The notes beneath the pieces were generated by a model. That model saw only the letters and a program-made list of their open reading frames with translations, did no database searches and was not told the DNA's origin. A DNA stretch of 64,000 nucleotides. Origin: Leishmania mexicana MHOM/GT/2001/U1103 (Eukaryota; Euglenozoa; Kinetoplastea; Trypanosomatida; Trypanosomatidae). Both the position numbers and the translations under genes were made by a program. Position 1 is the stretch's first letter. Every line of letters starts with the position of its first letter. Positions 17,488-26,777 of this stretch are shown in pieces. The DNA is taken from positions 1 through 64,000 of the forward strand of contig NC_018315.1 of NCBI RefSeq assembly GCF_000234665.1, given 5' to 3'.

Positions 17488-20400
17488 ATGGACCGCTTCT
17501 TCAAAAAGAGCTCCTCTGAGGCCGCTCAGGCAAAGGAAGAAGTGGAACTGTTGCAGCAGAAGATAAAGACGATGAGCGAGGTGGCGACAGCATTGGAGAC
17601 TCAGTTGAATGATGAAAAGACAAAATACACTTTGCTGCTCACCAAAACAAACACGTGGAAGGAAAAAGTAAAGGCACTCACGGAGTCCGATCGATCGCGC
17701 ATCGCTGAGCTGGAATCACAGCTGGCCGCTTACCATGTGGCCGGCGAAGCTAACGGCGGTGAATTGACCCCCGAGATACGCGCCGCTGTTCAAGCATCAC
17801 TTCGCGGCATTATGACCAAGCATGCCGAAGAGATGGACGCATGTAAGCAGCAGATGGCAGCTGCGCAGGTCACTTTGAGCACCAAAGAAACGACCATCAC
17901 AGAACTCATGCAAGAGCTGGAGGCAGTCAAGGCGGTTTATCTGGAGAGCCAGCACCGTTTCGCAGAGGAAATGCACTCCGTGACAGATCACCACGAAAAG
18001 GCGATGGCACAGCTGCAGTGTCAGCCTGAATCTCTGCAGGAACTCGAGGACCTGAAATCTCGATTCCAAGAGCAGCAGAAGGAGATCACCTCGTTGGAGA
18101 ATCACTCTCTGCAAAACGCACAGATAATGAGTGTCCTTCAACAAGATTTGGCCTCTTCCGCAGAGAAAAATGAATTGCTTACTCAAGAGGTGCGCACACT
18201 CCAAGAATCCCTCGCGACACTTAAGCAGAAGCAAGCAATTTGGAAAGAAAAGGTGATGCAGATGAAGGCGAAGGATGACGAAACCATCAAACACCTGCAA
18301 TCGGAACTGGCACTCACGCGTGAGTCATCTCCAGAGATGAATCACTCTCCCCCTGTAGCTGAGCCCACAGCAATCGGCCAACCTGGCACCAGCGCCACAG
18401 CAGCCACAATCAACCCACAGTCCAGTTCGGCCTCGAGAGCACCGTCGTCACCACCTGACGAACACCTTTGTCAGCTCTCGATTCAACTAGAAGACGAGCC
18501 CATCACGCCTCGCCAGTTTCAAGAGAAGCTCGAAACATGGAAGCATAAGGTACGAGAAATGAAGATACACGATATGCGCACCATTGAAGCCCTGCATACA
18601 GAGTGCGATCAGCTCCGCCACCAGCTGGCCGCCAGCGCGGACGAGCAGGCGCAGGCCCACGAGACCCTCCGCGCGGAGCTGGCGGCTGCCCAGCAGGAGC
18701 GCGACAACGCCGCGCAGCAGGCGCAGCGGCACGCAGAGGATGCCGCGTGTGTGCGGCAAGAGCTGGAAGCTAAGGCAGCGCAGTTCGAACAACTGGAAGC
18801 AAACGTTGTCACCTGGAAGGAGAAGGTGAAAGCCTCCAAGGCCCAGGACGCACAGCGTATCGCTTCGCAGGAGGAGGAGCTGGAGCAGCTCCGCCACCAG
18901 CTGGCCGCCAGCGCGGACGAGCAGGCGCAGGCCCACGAGACCCTCCGCGCGGAGCTGGCGGCTGCCCAGCAGGAGCGCGACAACGCCGCGCAGCAGGCGC
19001 AGCGGCACGCAGAGGATGCCGCGTGTGTGCGGCAAGAGCTGGAAGCTAAGGCAGCGCAGTTCGAACAACTGGAAGCAAACGTTGTCACCTGGAAGGAGAA
19101 GGTGAAAGCCTCCAAGGCCCAGGACGCACAGCGTATCGCTTCGCAGGAGGAGGAGCTGGAGCAGCTCCGCCACCAGCTGGCCGCCAGCGCGGACGAGCAG
19201 GCGCAGGCCCACGAGACCCTCCGCGCGGAGCTGGCGGCTGCCCAGCAGGAGCGCGACAACGCCGCGCAGCAGGCGCAGCGGCACGCAGAGGATGCCGCGT
19301 GTGTGCGGCAAGAGCTGGAAGCTAAGGCAGCGCAGTTCGAACAACTGGAAGCAAACGTTGTCACCTGGAAGGAGAAGGTGAAGAACGCGAAACTGAGGGA
19401 TTCCGAGAGAATTTCGAGCCTAACGGAGGCGAGGGAGAACTGGCAGAGAGAAGCGGTGAGGGTTGCGGAGGCTGTGTGGCTGCTGTGTGCCGGTACTATG
19501 ATCTGCGGAAATGTGGAGTCGCCGGCGGAGTGGTCAGAGAGTCTTTGTGAAGCTGTGAAAGATGGACAGGGTGCCTTGGTATGCCTTTCGTTAAAACTGG
19601 GGACGGAAGGCACTTGGGCGGGTATTCAATGGTTCAAGGAACAGTTCACAGCTTACCTTGATGTTCGTGCGTCAGCGGCCGAGGAAGCGGCAGAGCGGGT
19701 AGAGGCTTTGGAGGGTGAAATCTTGCGCCTAAAGGAATCGGAGGCTTCATTGAATGCTCGTTGCGAAAATACCGAAGCGCACGCAAGGGATCTTGAAGAG
19801 GATTTGAAACGTGCATCGACTCAAGCAGAGCNNNNNNNNNNNNNNNNNNNNNNNNNNNNNNNNNNNNNNNNNNNNNNNNNNNNNNNNNNNNNNNNNNNNN
19901 NNNNNNNNNNNNNNNNNNNNNNNNNNNNNNNCGCAGAGGAGCTGGAGCAGCTCCGCCACCAGCTGGCCGCCAGCGCGGACGAGCAGGCGCAGGCCCACGA
20001 GACCCTCCGCGCGGAGCTGGCGGCTGCCCAGCAGGAGCGCGACAACGCCGCGCAGCAGGCGCAGCGGCACGCAGAGGAGCTGGAGCATCTCCGCCACCAG
20101 CTGGCCGCCAGCGCGGACGAGCAGGCGCAGGCCCACGAGACCCTCCGCGCGGAGCTGGCGGCTGCCCAGCAGGAGCGCGACAACGCCGCGCAGCAGGCGC
20201 AGCGGCACGCAGAGGAGCTGGAGCAGCTCCGCCACCAGCTGGCCGCCAGCGCGGACGAGCAGGCGCAGGCCCACGAGACCCTCCGCGCGGAGCTGGCGGC
20301 TGCCCAGCAGGAGCGCGACAACGCCGCGCAGCAGGCGCAGCGGCACGCAGAGGATGCCGCGTGTGTGCGGCAAGAGCTGGAAGCTAAGGCAGCGCAGTTC

Positions 20401-22278
20401 GAACAACTGGAAGCAAACGTTGTCACCTGGAAGGAGAAGGTGAAAGCCTCCAAGGCCCAGGACGCACAGCGTATCGCTTCGCAGGAGGAGGAGCTGGAGC
20501 AGCTCCGCCACCAGCTGGCCGCCAGCGCGGACGAGCAGGCGCAGGCCCACGAGACCCTCCGCGCGGAGCTGGCGGCTGCCCAGCAGGAGCGCGACAACGC
20601 CGCGCAGCAGGCGCAGCGGCACGCAGAGGAGCTGGAGCAGCTCCGCCACCAGCTGGCCGCCAGCGCGGACGAGCAGGCGCAGGCCCACGAGACCCTCCGC
20701 GCGGAGCTGGCGGCTGCCCAGCAGGAGCGCGACAACGCCGCGCAGCAGGCGCAGCGGCACGCAGAGGAGCTGGAGCATCTCCGCCACCAGCTGGCCGCCA
20801 GCGCGGACGAGCAGGCGCAGGCCCACGAGACCCTCCGCGCGGAGCTGGCGGCTGCCCAGCAGGAGCGCGACAACGCCGCGCAGCAGGCGCAGCGGCACGC
20901 AGAGGAGCTGGAGCAGCTCCGCCACCAGCTGGCCGCCAGCGCGGACGAGCAGGCGCAGGCCCACGAGACCCTCCGCGCGGAGCTGGCGGCTGCCCAGCAG
21001 GAGCGCGACAACGCCGCGCAGCAGGCGCAGCGGCACGCAGAGGAGCTGGAGCAGCTCCGCCACCAGCTGGCCGCCAGCGCGGACGAGCAGGCGCAGGCCC
21101 ACGAGACCCTCCGCGCGGAGCTGGCGGCTGCCCAGCAGGAGCGCGACAACGCCGCGCAGCAGGCGCAGCGGCACGCAGAGGATGCCGCGTGTGTGCGGCA
21201 AGAGCTGGAAGCTAAGGCAGCGCAGTTCGAACAACTGGAAGCAAACGTTGTCACCTGGAAGGAGAAGGTGAAGAACGCGAAACTGAGGGATTCCGAGAGA
21301 ATTTCGAGCCTAACGGAGGCGAGGGAGAACTGGCAGAGAGAAGCGGTGAGGGTTGCGGAGGCTGTGTGGCTGCTGTGTGCCGGTACTATGATCTGCGGAA
21401 ATGTGGAGTCGCCGGCGGAGTGGTCAGAGAGTCTTTGTGAAGCTGTGAAAGATGGACAGGGTGCCTTGGTATGCCTTTCGTTAAAACTGGGGACGGAAGG
21501 CACTTGGGCGGGTATTCAATGGTTCAAGGAACAGTTCACAGCTTACCTTGATGTTCGTGCGTCAGCGGCCGAGGAAGCGGCAGAGCGGGTAGAGGCTTTG
21601 GAGGGTGAAATCTTGCGCCTAAAGGAATCGGAGGCTTCATTGAATGCTCGTTGCGAAAATACCGAAGCGCACGCAAGGGATCTTGAAGAGGATTTGAAAC
21701 GTGCATCGACTCAAGCAGAGCGTGTTTCAGAATTGGAACAGGAGACCAGCGAGCTCAGAGCGCGGTGCAACCTTCTTCGGAAAGAGCTGCAGAGGCAGCG
21801 GGAGGCAATGCAGCGAGACCGGTCACAGCCGCACGAGACCGCAAACAGCGAGGCTGCAGCGTCTCCAGTCACGGAGAATGCAAGTGCAGTGCAGTCTGTC
21901 TTGCTTGCGGCGGCGGGCTGTGTGTCGGAGCGGGATGTCGCGACGTTCGTGGACAGCAGGGGTTTGCCGGATGGGTCTCTCAAGCTGAGCAAGGCAGCAG
22001 CAGAGCAGCTGATGAAGGAAAATGCCGAACTCAAGCGAGAAAACGCGCACAACAACGCTGTTATTGCTCAGTACATCAGAGAGTTAGAGGGGTACAAGGC
22101 AAATGAACGAGTGCAGCTCAGCATTGAGTATCTCCGCAACATCGTGCAGCAGTATCTCTGCGCGGCAGAGGATTTGCGCCCAAAGATGATCCCGGCCATT
22201 TGCACCGTTCTGGAATTCAGCAGCAAACAAAAAGAAGACGTCCAAACAGCAAACCCACGATGCCCTCGATTTCACTGA
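17488..22278 (+). CDS. GRIP-domain golgin with tandem 46-residue repeats (model interrupted by assembly gap)
   Basis: The frame translates to 1596 residues including 34 unknown ones across 100 Ns. Residues 1-365 are non-repeated coiled coil with a P/S/T-rich break near 275-320. Tandem modules of exactly 46 residues follow (ELEQLRHQLAASADEQAQAH...). Some alternate with a second 46-residue module carrying VVTWKEKVKASK, which makes 92-residue units. After a non-repeated segment (NAKLRDSERISS...), the C-terminus contains SIEYLRNIVQQYL (Y1548) and IPAICTVLEFSSKQKED. This matches the GRIP domain, which binds ARL1-GTP and targets golgins to the trans-Golgi. A tethering role is therefore inferred. 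The segment 19383-19831 is repeated identically at 21273-21721, and the first copy stops at the gap, so the true protein is probably shorter or differently arranged than this frame implies. Confidence 0.85.
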   Translation: MDRFFKKSSSEAAQAKEEVELLQQKIKTMSEVATALETQLNDEKTKYTLLLTKTNTWKEKVKALTESDRSRIAELESQLAAYHVAGEANGGELTPEIRAAVQASLRGIMTKHAEEMDACKQQMAAAQVTLSTKETTITELMQELEAVKAVYLESQHRFAEEMHSVTDHHEKAMAQLQCQPESLQELEDLKSRFQEQQKEITSLENHSLQNAQIMSVLQQDLASSAEKNELLTQEVRTLQESLATLKQKQAIWKEKVMQMKAKDDETIKHLQSELALTRESSPEMNHSPPVAEPTAIGQPGTSATAATINPQSSSASRAPSSPPDEHLCQLSIQLEDEPITPRQFQEKLETWKHKVREMKIHDMRTIEALHTECDQLRHQLAASADEQAQAHETLRAELAAAQQERDNAAQQAQRHAEDAACVRQELEAKAAQFEQLEANVVTWKEKVKASKAQDAQRIASQEEELEQLRHQLAASADEQAQAHETLRAELAAAQQERDNAAQQAQRHAEDAACVRQELEAKAAQFEQLEANVVTWKEKVKASKAQDAQRIASQEEELEQLRHQLAASADEQAQAHETLRAELAAAQQERDNAAQQAQRHAEDAACVRQELEAKAAQFEQLEANVVTWKEKVKNAKLRDSERISSLTEARENWQREAVRVAEAVWLLCAGTMICGNVESPAEWSESLCEAVKDGQGALVCLSLKLGTEGTWAGIQWFKEQFTAYLDVRASAAEEAAERVEALEGEILRLKESEASLNARCENTEAHARDLEEDLKRASTQAEXXXXXXXXXXXXXXXXXXXXXXXXXXXXXXXXXXAEELEQLRHQLAASADEQAQAHETLRAELAAAQQERDNAAQQAQRHAEELEHLRHQLAASADEQAQAHETLRAELAAAQQERDNAAQQAQRHAEELEQLRHQLAASADEQAQAHETLRAELAAAQQERDNAAQQAQRHAEDAACVRQELEAKAAQFEQLEANVVTWKEKVKASKAQDAQRIASQEEELEQLRHQLAASADEQAQAHETLRAELAAAQQERDNAAQQAQRHAEELEQLRHQLAASADEQAQAHETLRAELAAAQQERDNAAQQAQRHAEELEHLRHQLAASADEQAQAHETLRAELAAAQQERDNAAQQAQRHAEELEQLRHQLAASADEQAQAHETLRAELAAAQQERDNAAQQAQRHAEELEQLRHQLAASADEQAQAHETLRAELAAAQQERDNAAQQAQRHAEDAACVRQELEAKAAQFEQLEANVVTWKEKVKNAKLRDSERISSLTEARENWQREAVRVAEAVWLLCAGTMICGNVESPAEWSESLCEAVKDGQGALVCLSLKLGTEGTWAGIQWFKEQFTAYLDVRASAAEEAAERVEALEGEILRLKESEASLNARCENTEAHARDLEEDLKRASTQAERVSELEQETSELRARCNLLRKELQRQREAMQRDRSQPHETANSEAAASPVTENASAVQSVLLAAAGCVSERDVATFVDSRGLPDGSLKLSKAAAEQLMKENAELKRENAHNNAVIAQYIRELEGYKANERVQLSIEYLRNIVQQYLCAAEDLRPKMIPAICTVLEFSSKQKEDVQTANPRCPRFH
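18601..19380 (+). repeat. Golgin coding repeats, first block
   Basis: Three 276-base units (92 codons) start near 18601, 18877 and 19153. The second and third start exactly 276 bases apart and appear base-identical. Each is composed of two 138-base halves. Confidence 0.9.
19832..19931. other. Assembly gap, exactly 100 Ns
   Basis: A run of exactly 100 N inside the golgin repeats. A round 100 usually marks a gap of unknown size, so the in-frame reading across it is not evidence that the join is real. Confidence 0.95.
19933..21270 (+). repeat. Golgin coding repeats, second block
   Basis: Units of 138 bases start at 19939, 20077, 20215, 20491, 20629, 20767, 20905 and 21043. The units at 20215 and 21043 carry the additional VVTWKEKVK half. 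The only variation I see in the core is CAG to CAT (Q to H) in the fourth codon of the units at 20077 and 20767, which points to very recent amplification or gene conversion. Confidence 0.88.
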
Positions 22279-23402
22279 CCGTCGTCGACGCTACTGAGAT
22301 GAAGGACCTGGAACGACAAAGCCGGTGGCTGTCATGTGCGCTGGTGACACCATTGATAGCATGACAAGCGATAACGAGAGAAGAGAGGCATTGGCCCGCC
22401 CCATACTAGCCATGGCGTAGCGGCACCCTGCGCTCCTTGGCACTAGCATGATTTCCTTTAGTGTTTCTGTTGCATCTACGTACTCCCCTGGTGACGGGGG
22501 TTACCTCGGCGTGGCATCAGGGTCCAGTGACCCCACTCTGTGTGTGGAGGGGACAAGCAGGGCACCTTCCCCCCCCCTCACTATGCCCGCCAACGCCGGT
22601 CCACTTCCAGTGGCGGCAGGGTCCAGCGCCAACGACGTAGCGAAGTGAGAGCGGTGTATCGCTGCTGATGTGGGCGGTCAGGTCCTGGATGGCGCTGCGC
22701 CGGAGCGACCCGCGACAGTGAACGCGTAGGTGCCATCCACATGATGGGCAGAGCTCAAGACAGACGCCGTGCTCCGATGACGGGGTGGGTGTATTGCTGT
22801 GATGCGTGTCTAGCGTTGCTTTGCACGACGCAATGGGGGCCTGCGTGAGCGGCCGGGGTCACGTGGCGTTCAGCTCACGTTGTATGGCGGTATGGGCACG
22901 CTGTTGAACCGCGGAAGCTCGTTGCTGTCGCACTTTTTATTCCATTTTTTGGCAGACCAGCGTTTTCCTACTCAATGGTCTCTACAGCCCTTCACACCTA
23001 CACTCTCATGCGCACACCTCTGTGGTCACGTGTCAGGGTGTGGAGCATAATATGTGCGGCAGTGCGTAACAGCGTTTGGGCGTGCTGTGTGTCTTCTCCG
23101 GCTCCACTGCGCCGCGGATACTGAGCATAGGATCCACTTGAGGCTCTTTGCTCGACTGCATGCCAGGGCTCCGTGAATGTTGGCCGAATGCTTCTACACT
23201 AGCGCATGCGGCGCTGGCATCTCCGAGTCTATCACGCTTGAGCAGGCCTTCTATGTTTTCTCCCCACTTATCTACGACCTCTTCCATCGGCCGCAGTGCT
23301 AGTCTCGTGAGTCAGTGCTGCGGCTTTATTTTCCCTTCCCACATACGCATAATACACAGCACGGCCGTTGTCGTTTCGTTCTGTGCACTCACATACACTC
23401 TC
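22279..23402. other. Intergenic spacer containing SIDER2 copy B
   Basis: After SIDER2 (22486-22919, plus a shared leader from 22456) the spacer is unique sequence ending in a T/C tract (23324-23340) and CACAG (AG 23358-23359), the likely acceptor of the next gene. The frame of that gene is open back to 23148, but this part shows no conservation-like pattern. Confidence 0.7.
22456..22919 (+). mobile_element. SIDER2 retroposon remnant, copy B
   Basis: The Pr77-like start CCCTGGT is at 22486-22492 and its complementary ATCAGGG at 22516-22522. The body matches copies A, C and D, and the last shared bases are GAACCGCGGAAGCT. About 30 bases upstream of the Pr77 start (CTTTAGTGTTTCTGTTGCAT...) are shared with copy C only. 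The copy lies 208 bases downstream of the golgin stop codon, in sense orientation. Confidence 0.88.
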
Positions 23403-24056
23403 ATGGGGAAACGAGACCTGCAGAAGGAGAAGCAGCAGGAGCTCGCTGCTATTTGGGGGAGTGAGGTTCAAGGAGATGCACGTTTTCCTAAACGACGCAG
23501 GGCCGCGCAAAAAAAGGGTCTTGGTGCTGTTGAGGACAACGACGACGACGTAGATCCAGACGTCCTGTCAGACATTGGAAGCGATGCCGGCAGCATCACG
23601 AGCAAGCTCAGCGATACAGCAAGGAAGGAAACGCGGAAGACAGTCAAAAAGAAGAGAGCCGACTATCGCCTCCATTGCTTTGTCGAACCCGGCACGGAAC
23701 TGAACGCCGTTCGCACCGTCTTTGAGGCCTACGAGCCCAAGGTCGAAATTCGTACAGCGCAGAAGGGCAATTTGCTCAACAAGTCACAGTTTGCAGTGCT
23801 CACGTTTCGCAACAAGGCAATGGCGCTCCATGCGGTGAAGCAGCTTGACGGAACCAATCAGCGTGATCTGCTGGGTGTGAGTAGCCTGAAGCTGAACCTT
23901 ATGCTGACAAGGCAGCAGAGCAAGATTGCGCGCAAAGCACTCAACCGAAAGATCCGCCATGAAAAAGAGCGAAATCAGCTCATGGAAGAGCAAGAAGACC
24001 TGGCGTTTATTGAAAACTTTTTGAAGCAGCATAGTAGTGCAAAGAAGAGCAAGTAA
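23403..24056 (+). CDS. Basic protein with degenerate RRM-like domain
   Basis: I chose the ATG at 23403, 44 bases after a predicted acceptor at 23358-23359, over an open frame extending to 23148. The 217-residue product starts MGKRDLQKEKQQELAAIWG. It has a basic patch (KRRRAAQKKG) and an acidic patch (EDNDDDVDPDV), then a region at about 85-165 that reads like an RNA-recognition motif. LHCFVEP sits in the RNP2 position, SQFAVLTFRN in the RNP1 position, and helix-like segments lie between them. The C-terminal 50 residues are a charged helix rich in K, R and E (ARKALNRKIRHEKERNQLMEEQEDL). A nuclear or nucleolar RNA-binding role is plausible, but no specific family is recognised. Confidence 0.75.
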   Translation: MGKRDLQKEKQQELAAIWGSEVQGDARFPKRRRAAQKKGLGAVEDNDDDVDPDVLSDIGSDAGSITSKLSDTARKETRKTVKKKRADYRLHCFVEPGTELNAVRTVFEAYEPKVEIRTAQKGNLLNKSQFAVLTFRNKAMALHAVKQLDGTNQRDLLGVSSLKLNLMLTRQQSKIARKALNRKIRHEKERNQLMEEQEDLAFIENFLKQHSSAKKSK

Positions 24057-24776
24057 GAGAGGAAAATGCCCAGTCTCTCGTGATGTGGTCGAATCTCCAT
24101 GTGCGTGTGTGTGTGTGTGTGTACGTGCCGGGATGTGCAGTGCGCCGGATGGAATCTCGTCGACCGCCACATTGGGCGAAGCGTTCAATAACCGCGAGTA
24201 ACTTTTCCTTTCTAAGCCTGCCTAAGCGTCTGCGCCACTGAAGTACCTCCTTTCGTGACTGAGATGGCAAGCAAAGGGGTTGGGAAAAGTGCGCATCCTA
24301 TCCTCCCCTCCCCTCCCTCCCCCAACGTTTCTATTCTCTCCTCACCTTTCCCCGCTGCAGAGCTGCAAATCGAACGGCCGCGCTTCGCCTTTTCATTTTG
24401 CCCGTTCCTGTAGTGACTGTAGGAACAGGTCATACTCAATGGAAGACTCTTGCAGCTCCCGTCATCCAGTCGAAAGCAGTACGCACACCTGCTCCGTCCA
24501 TCCTTCCCTCACAGGCTCTACGCCTGCCGACAGGCCGGTCTCTCTCTCTCCCTCACCCACCCACCCCCATTGCCTTCCCCTTTTACTCCTCGCATCCTCA
24601 TCTCAGCAGATGCACAAGCAAACACCCACACCTGCGTAAATACAGCTGAGGTGTGTTCTGAAGACGGCGCGGACACGTGCCTTTACTGCGCGAGGGTCAC
24701 TTGAGTGTGCTACCCTCAACTGGCTAGTGCGGTGTAGAAGAGCCGATCGATTCTCCCGCAAGCTTGCCGCGAGCAG
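24057..24776. other. Intergenic spacer
   Basis: The spacer contains a TG microsatellite (24103-24121), a C/T-rich block at 24297-24355 and a second C/T tract at 24538-24602. The second tract ends in CTCAG (AG 24605-24606), a good acceptor for the MORN gene. No gene is seen. Confidence 0.7.
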
Positions 24777-26777
24777 ATGGAGATGGCTGTTAGGGATGAA
24801 GCAACGTACGCTGCACTGAAGGAGTGTCGGCCCCAAAGCTGGGGGCCCCTGCGCACTATCACTACCGTTGACAGCTACGTGGGCGGGACGAGGCAGGCGG
24901 ACGCCGCCTGCTACCCCGTGCTGGAGGGCCCTGGAACACTGCACTCTCGAACGGGTTATGAATTCACTGGCTTGCTGCACGAAGGCGAGGCCTCTGGTAC
25001 CGGCGTTCAGCGTTGGAGCGACGGCCGCATAGTCTCTGGAACGTTCCAGCACGGCACTGTGACGGGGAGCGGCTCCTTGCACTGGCCCAGCGGGGATGTG
25101 TACACAGGGGACCTCTGCGAAAGTGTGCGCCACGGTCACGGCACCCTCGTGTCTGACGCCGGCAGGTCACGGTACATTGGCGACTGGCAGAGTGGGATGC
25201 GACACGGACACGGAACCCAAGCGTACCCTGACGGGAGCGTGTACGAGGGGGAGTGGAAGCGCAATGCACGCCACGGCAACGGCTGCATGCGATACAGCAC
25301 GGGCGACATCTATGAAGGTGCGTGGAGCGACGGCACGCCGTGCGGGAACGGGGTAATGGGCTGGGTAGACCGCAGCGGCTGCTTTTACCGAGAGTTGTAC
25401 AAGGGCGAGTGGAAGGCAGGGTGTCCGGACGGCAGCGGCGTGTCCAGGTATATCGCCATGCCAAAGGAGTGCTTCCTTGGGTCATCCTCCACTCCGCTCG
25501 TGGCACCGTCCCAGTACGCCGCGCCTGCCGAGGCACTCTTGAACGTGTACGTTGGTGCGTACCGCCACGGACAACGCCACGGCCGAGGGATTTTCTACTA
25601 CGCAGACGGCAGCTGCTACGAGGGTGGGTGGGCTGCGGGGGTCAAAAGCAGAGACGGTCACTTCACCTCTGCGGTTGGAGAAGTGCAGGAGATAAACGCA
25701 ACATCGGAGCAAGACGCAGAAGCTGCAGAAGAGGCAGTGGCGGCGCTGACCCTGGAAGAATCACCATCTTCCGTGGTACCCTCCGTGTCACCTCGCGGCT
25801 TGGGCAACCTCCTCGAGACCGAGGACAATCTGCAGGTGACAATGCACCTGCTTGTGCTACGCTACAATACAACGCTGAAAACCCTCTTCAAGGACTACAG
25901 CCATCGAAGTGCGCATGTGGCCTTGCCTACAACGCGCAGCGACTGGTGGCAGCACCGGTTGCCAGGTCGTATGACGCTCACGCAGTGCCTGTACCTCCTC
26001 CACGACGCACACATACTTGGCTCGCACTTCTCGATTGGTGCCGCGTTGCGCGCAGTAGCCGAGGTGCTCCGCGTGGAGGCTGAGACGTGGAAAGGTGCAA
26101 GGGCGGCAACCACCCTGGCGGCAACCCTCTCCTTAGTGAACGAGGCGGAGGGCACTCTCAACTACCGTCAATTCTGCGAGTGGCTAATCCGCGTCGCGGT
26201 GACGGTGAATGGCGGACCAACGTCCACGACAGTGAAGGCGAAGGTGAGCGCTTTGCTGGATGGTTCGCTCAGCCACGTCTCCGAGGCATCGTCACGCGCG
26301 GTGGCTGCCGCCTTTCTGCCCAACTCTCTACAGCACACGGAGGACGTGCACCATCACCTCAGTTCCCTGAAGCGCTGCTACGCCGAGCTTCAAAGCGTGA
26401 AGGACGGGGGTAGATACGGTGTGTCTCTGCGCTCCTGCCTGACAGCCATGAAGGGAACGCTTGCGAAGTGCCAGATTAGTTCTGCATGTGTCCTGGAGAA
26501 GCTGGCGTGGCTGAAGGATGAGTCGGAGTCGAGATACAGCACTGCTCCGGACGCGAAGACAGTCGCTGAAGAGCCCTCCTTGGCACAGGAGATAGTGACC
26601 TCCGCCATGGCGAGGAACAGGCAAGTGCAGCAACTGGACGAGAATGCCGGAACGGAGCAGTCTTTTGTGGAGTTTGTGGAGACGGTAATGACGATTGTCG
26701 AGGTTGCGCGTCATCGCGGCTGCACGAATGCGGATGGGTTGCTGGTCGACCTTCAGCGCCGTTTGTTTGCCCAGTAG
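24777..26777 (+). CDS. MORN-repeat protein, RSPH10B-like
   Basis: The 666-residue protein has about nine MORN repeats in residues 60-300. They follow the YxGxWxxGxxHGxGxxxxxDG pattern, for example YIGDWQSGMRHGHGTQAYPDG and YEGEWKRNARHGNG. The region at about 345-470 (LGNLLETEDNLQVTMHLLVLRYN, LKTLFKDYSHRS, LTQCLYLLHDAHI) resembles the part after the MORN repeats in radial-spoke-head 10B proteins. An axonemal role in the flagellum is therefore plausible, although MORN proteins also act at membranes and at the flagellar-pocket collar. The last 200 residues are helical without a recognised domain. The first ATG is 170 bases after the predicted acceptor; a second ATG two codons later cannot be excluded. 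Confidence 0.82.
   Translation: MEMAVRDEATYAALKECRPQSWGPLRTITTVDSYVGGTRQADAACYPVLEGPGTLHSRTGYEFTGLLHEGEASGTGVQRWSDGRIVSGTFQHGTVTGSGSLHWPSGDVYTGDLCESVRHGHGTLVSDAGRSRYIGDWQSGMRHGHGTQAYPDGSVYEGEWKRNARHGNGCMRYSTGDIYEGAWSDGTPCGNGVMGWVDRSGCFYRELYKGEWKAGCPDGSGVSRYIAMPKECFLGSSSTPLVAPSQYAAPAEALLNVYVGAYRHGQRHGRGIFYYADGSCYEGGWAAGVKSRDGHFTSAVGEVQEINATSEQDAEAAEEAVAALTLEESPSSVVPSVSPRGLGNLLETEDNLQVTMHLLVLRYNTTLKTLFKDYSHRSAHVALPTTRSDWWQHRLPGRMTLTQCLYLLHDAHILGSHFSIGAALRAVAEVLRVEAETWKGARAATTLAATLSLVNEAEGTLNYRQFCEWLIRVAVTVNGGPTSTTVKAKVSALLDGSLSHVSEASSRAVAAAFLPNSLQHTEDVHHHLSSLKRCYAELQSVKDGGRYGVSLRSCLTAMKGTLAKCQISSACVLEKLAWLKDESESRYSTAPDAKTVAEEPSLAQEIVTSAMARNRQVQQLDENAGTEQSFVEFVETVMTIVEVARHRGCTNADGLLVDLQRRLFAQ

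Noticed and set aside
18487..21503. Long reverse-strand open frames (285-560 codons) opposite the golgin repeats
   Set aside because: They are mirror effects of the repeated, G/C-rich coding sequence, are repetitive in L or in S and A, and have no domain.
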